Shown piece by piece: positions 60,769 through 64,000 of a DNA stretch of 64,000 nucleotides. How positions within the stretch are numbered: the stretch's first letter is position 1; every line of letters begins with the position of its first letter. The notes under the pieces were generated by a model. It was not told where the DNA came from. It worked only from the letters and a program-made list of their open reading frames with translations, and searched no databases. The stretch is taken from contig NW_023600993.1 of assembly GCF_014898055.3 (NCBI RefSeq), forward strand, positions 21,773,048 through 21,837,047, given 5' to 3'. The stretch is from Talpa occidentalis. Its lineage: Eukaryota > Chordata > Mammalia > Eulipotyphla > Talpidae. The translations under genes were made by a program, and so were the position numbers.

Positions 60769-61164
60769 AAGATTTACTTTTATTTGAAGCAGCTTACCCT
60801 TAAATTTTTCTTTGTTCATAAGTCATCCTTCCTATTACCTTGTAAAGGGGATAGTTTTATATTCTATTTATTCCATAAAGATAAAATGCCTTGAAACAGG
60901 AACAAGTGCCTCCCACATGACAAACTGGAAGAAGAATATGGTTCTTAGACTTTCCCTGATATGTATGACTACAGAATTTTCTTTCTTTAATTTGGTTATG
61001 AGTTTTTATCACACATTTAATTTCTTTTCAATTGACTCAATTATATAACACTGTATTTTGCCTGGAATTTTTTTCATTAACAGTTAATAGTTCTACCTAC
61101 ACTTTCTGTTGTATTGAAACATACTGACAGGATCTAGACTTTTCCTACCAATTCTCCTACTAGT

Positions 61165-61345
61165 TAACATTTATTGTATTGTTTGTGCTGAGTTCTAGGA
61201 TCAAAGGTTTTAAATGCATGCTCTTAGCATAGCTCTATGATCAATCTCTATTATAAGTAAAATAATCATCTCCACTTTACAAATGAGGAAGTAGAAGTGA
61301 GAGATGCTAATTTGCCTCAGTTATCTAGTAGACCCATGTGCCAAG
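61165..61345 (-). repeat. MIR SINE, antisense
   Basis: AATAATCATCTCCACTTTAC, AAATGAGGAAGTAGAAGTGA and GAGATGCTAATTTGCCTCAG are the reverse-complement MIR core. Confidence 0.72.
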
Positions 61346-62911
61346 ATTATATACAGAGAGCGTGGTTCCTATGCTTGCTGCTAGTCACCTGAGCTGAGTG
61401 ATGTCACCAAAGCATAGCCATGGATCTAGGAGTACAGAACTCCTATCCATGCCCCTAACTCTATTTCAGAGGGTGTAGAAGTGCAACTTTGGTCTTACCT
61501 CCATATAATATAGGAATCAACTCCTTCATAATCTGTGAATTTCACAGAAGTGTTTCTCTACTCAGCCAAGTTGCATTATTACTCTCATGCAAAGCTAGCA
61601 AATTATCTTCACTCAGTTGTCTTGTACATAATCTCAAGAAACCAAGCTGAGAAACAGGTAGAAAGCTCCCCAGCCATTGTGTGACTTGCAGGACCATGAA
61701 TGTGGCCTATCCAAGTTTACTCTTGGTGTCAGTTATCACTACTTTATGTGGGTAGACCTAAATTTCACAGTTAATCATCAAATGAATGTAAAAGGCTTTA
61801 AACAAAATGTATCTGTGAAAAACTCCACAAAATGTATTCCAAGTCCAGCCATGTCCCCAGAAGTACATACCCACGTGTCTGTCAATATCTGTGGTATTCT
61901 TTGCCCAAAATCAAGAATTAACATCCCCAATTTTTAAATGGCAAGAGAGATGAAAGCTTTCTCCCTGTTTATTATTCTCTTATCTCTAATAAGGGTTGTG
62001 ACACTGTTTCTAGGTTGACTGACAGTTATGAAGTCTGAATAATTCTCCCTTCCTCTTATTTTACCATTCCATGGGGGGCACTTATATCAAAGACTAGCTT
62101 CTTTCCTTGGTTTTTCTGAAAGATCAGGGAATCTCTTCATATCTGTAAAATACTGTATGCCTTGGTAAAGGTAACATTTAATGGGCCATAAGAGTTTTCA
62201 GAAGCAATAAAGGTATTTTCAAGTGATTTAAGTTTAAGAGAAAGGATAAAGCACCAGTAGGTTTTGTGAGAGGACAATCCACTGGTCAGTGTCCTCTCTT
62301 TGAATGAGGGAGTGTTTCTTGAGTGGGGTCAGGGGAGAGAGTCTACCATGTAAGGGGAGGGAAATGAACCACTTGAAAACCATGTTTCTCTTTGATCTCT
62401 GAGAGCCATGTCTGTGAAGTTCTGGATTAGAGGTGAATGTTACTATCAAAAGATAACCCCACATTCTACTGCACACACTGGGCAAAGGTTTATATTTTCT
62501 GAACTCAGTTTGATGTCAAATCAAAAAAGAAAAACATGAAGCAAGGAAAAATGGCAAACAAAACTCAGAGTCCTTAGCAAATTAGATTGTCTTTAGGAAA
62601 AATGTTTTGAAAAGAATCACATATGATGCACTAATTCATATTTATCAAATAAGTCAAAGTACTCTATATCACTTTGTTAATTTTCTGCCTTGTCACAGAA
62701 AATGTGACAAAGTATTCCTTAATACATTTGCCATTTTGAGTCCAAATCCTTTCTGCGGTTATCTAGTTAACTAGAAGCAGCTAGAAGTAGACTCAGGCCC
62801 TATTTTACTCACTGTTGCTAGATTAGCTTGTTTATGGATTGAAATTTTCTTAAGATAGAAGTCTAGTCATAAAAAGTTAATGAAGTATATAGATAAGGGT
62901 TCTTGTTAAGT
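61346..62911. other. Unassigned intronic sequence
   Basis: About 1.6 kb. No repeat family, exon or RNA gene is recognised. Open readings at 61677-61937 and 62234-62485 (minus) have no family resemblance. Confidence 0.6.
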
Positions 62912-62926
62912 TCCTTGAAGCTTTAT

Positions 62927-63464
62927 TATTATTTTAAATATTTATTTTATTTTATCTTAAGATTTATTTATTTATACAAGAATCAGGGTACAGGACAGAT
63001 GCACGGGAGGGTGAGAGGATTCACAAGAGACAGATCAGGCAACAGAACAGGCAGACTCATGAAATACACTGCTGAGGGGAGCAGCGGGCATGACAGGTGA
63101 GGTTTGTTGTGCCTTGTGGGACCCTCGCCCATTGGCCAGGATTGAACCGGCACTGTAGAGGCTGCAGACAACTTCACAGTGTGGCGCTCAACCGCCTGTG
63201 CCACCAGCGGAGGCCCTATTTTATTTTTTATGCATACGAGAGCTGGGGTATAGACCAGAGGTGTGGAGTCTAAGAGGATTCACCAGAAACAGAATAGGGA
63301 ACAGAACAGGCAGACCTACTGAATTACACTGCTGAGGGGAACAGCAGGTGAGATAGGAGAGCTCTGCTGCATCATGTGGGTCATCTCCCTGGCCAGGGAT
63401 CGAACTCATGCCATGGTAGCTTCATATTGCTGAGACTTTGCTCCTTGTGCCACCAGGGAGGCCC
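62927..63464 (-). mobile_element. tRNA-derived SINE (outer element of a nested pair), antisense
   Basis: A perfect 15-bp target duplication TCCTTGAAGCTTTAT at 62912-62926 and 63465-63479 brackets the whole block. The body of the outer element is 63217-63464 (GAGCTGGGGTATAGACCAGA to GTGCCACCAGGGAGGCC). Its T-rich tail (62927-62955) is separated from the body by a second SINE. Confidence 0.9.
62956..63216 (-). mobile_element. tRNA-derived SINE inserted in the tail of another SINE, antisense
   Basis: Reverse-complement copy from CTTAAGATTTATTTATTTAT to CCACCAGCGGAGGCCC. Subfamily with CGCCTGTGCCACCAGCGGAG and ACCCTCGCCC. TATTTTATTTT occurs at 62943 and 63217 as probable target duplication. Confidence 0.9.
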
Positions 63465-63479
63465 TCCTTGAAGCTTTAT

Positions 63480-64000
63480 AAGTAAGAGAAAAATTGTATC
63501 AGCCGGAAGACCAACAAGATTTTATAAACTCATTGTCAAATCTGCCATCTTCCAAATTAACATCTAGTGTTAGAATGGTTAGTCATGCCATGGTAGGCCA
63601 CCTCTCCTTAACAGACCCTCAGCACCTAACTCTCTATATTGTAATTGTTCCCCACAAGGAAAAAAATCCTCTCAGTTTACAGAGCAAGCAATTTCTACAA
63701 TGTTTCATTCAGCAAGATAGCAGAAAAGACAATAATCATGCTCTACAATGTCATAGATGGGAAATCAATATTGAGATGGGAAATCTTGGCCAAAAGAGAT
63801 GTTATTTTCATAGCAAACCTAACTCTCATATATAAAAACTGCTGGAAGAGCGTGAAAATCATTTCAGATTTGTGCAAGTCGTTTCTATTGAGTCACAAAT
63901 TTCTGAGTGATTGATTAGGAAAACTAACATATTATACAGCACAAAATTCTCTTTTCCTGCTTCTTTTCTGTTTTGTTTCCATCCCTCTGCACCCACTCCT
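63480..64000. other. Unassigned intronic sequence to the window end
   Basis: No repeat family or exon is recognised. Two overlapping open readings (63494-63835, 63645-63914) show no domain, and I see no splice context. Confidence 0.55.

Larger units (their letters stand above)
19257..64000 (+). other. RBMS3: RBMS3 intron downstream of the exon (partial)
   Basis: At least 44.7 kb with no recognisable continuation of RRM1; the next exon should begin by completing a Gly codon and encode YGFVDF. It holds most of the SINEs, a minus-strand L1 and several L2 and MIR relics. Very long introns are expected for RBMS3. Confidence 0.72.

Noticed and set aside
1..64000. CRISPR array, because of the many near-identical repeats
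   Set aside because: The repeats are about 270 bp, irregularly spaced, in both orientations and flanked by target duplications, so they are retroposons in a mammalian genome.

Overview
This is a 64 kb piece of a placental-mammal genome, almost entirely non-coding. It is AT-rich, with few CpGs outside young repeats, and carries the usual ancient mammalian repeats (MIR, L2, MER5A-like hAT elements, MLT1-type MaLR LTRs, L1). It also holds at least 33 copies of one lineage-specific tRNA-derived SINE of about 250-280 bp. The SINE head resembles the cetartiodactyl tRNA-SINE head, but its body does not match, as I remember them, CHR (ruminant, whale, hippo), PRE-1 (pig), ERE (horse) or CAN (carnivore) elements. 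By exclusion I favour a camelid and its vic-1-type SINE. That assignment is inference; placental mammal is near certain.

Only one coding segment can be supported: a 59-nt internal exon on the + strand at 19198-19256, with a strong polypyrimidine tract and AG before it and a GT donor after it. It encodes YGKIVSTKAILDKNTNQCK, part of the first RRM of an RBMS-family (MSSP) single-stranded nucleic-acid-binding protein. From memory, the NTNQCK ending separates RBMS3 from RBMS1 and RBMS2 (TTNKCK), so the window is read as part of the very large RBMS3 gene: at least 19.2 kb of the upstream intron, the exon, and at least 44.7 kb of the downstream intron. No other exon was recognised.

Layout: 1-14.9 kb is intron with scattered SINEs, L2 and MIR fragments, MER5A-like pieces, an MLT1 fragment and an L1 with inverted arrangement (8.95-9.58 kb). 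16.1-16.4 kb is a SINE carrying an insertion copied from sequence 1.2 kb downstream. 16.4-22.8 kb is SINE-free and contains the exon. 22.8-28.9 kb is a SINE cluster ending in a minus-strand L1. 31-49.6 kb has dense SINEs, several with perfect target-site duplications. 49.6-58.2 kb is the longest SINE-free stretch. 58.2-63.5 kb is SINE-rich again and ends with a nested SINE pair.

I found no operon-like or novel gene system. The points of interest are a tandem splice donor at the exon, a templated insertion, nested insertions into reused target sites, probably young SINEs, and an isolated NRF1-like palindrome in the downstream intron.
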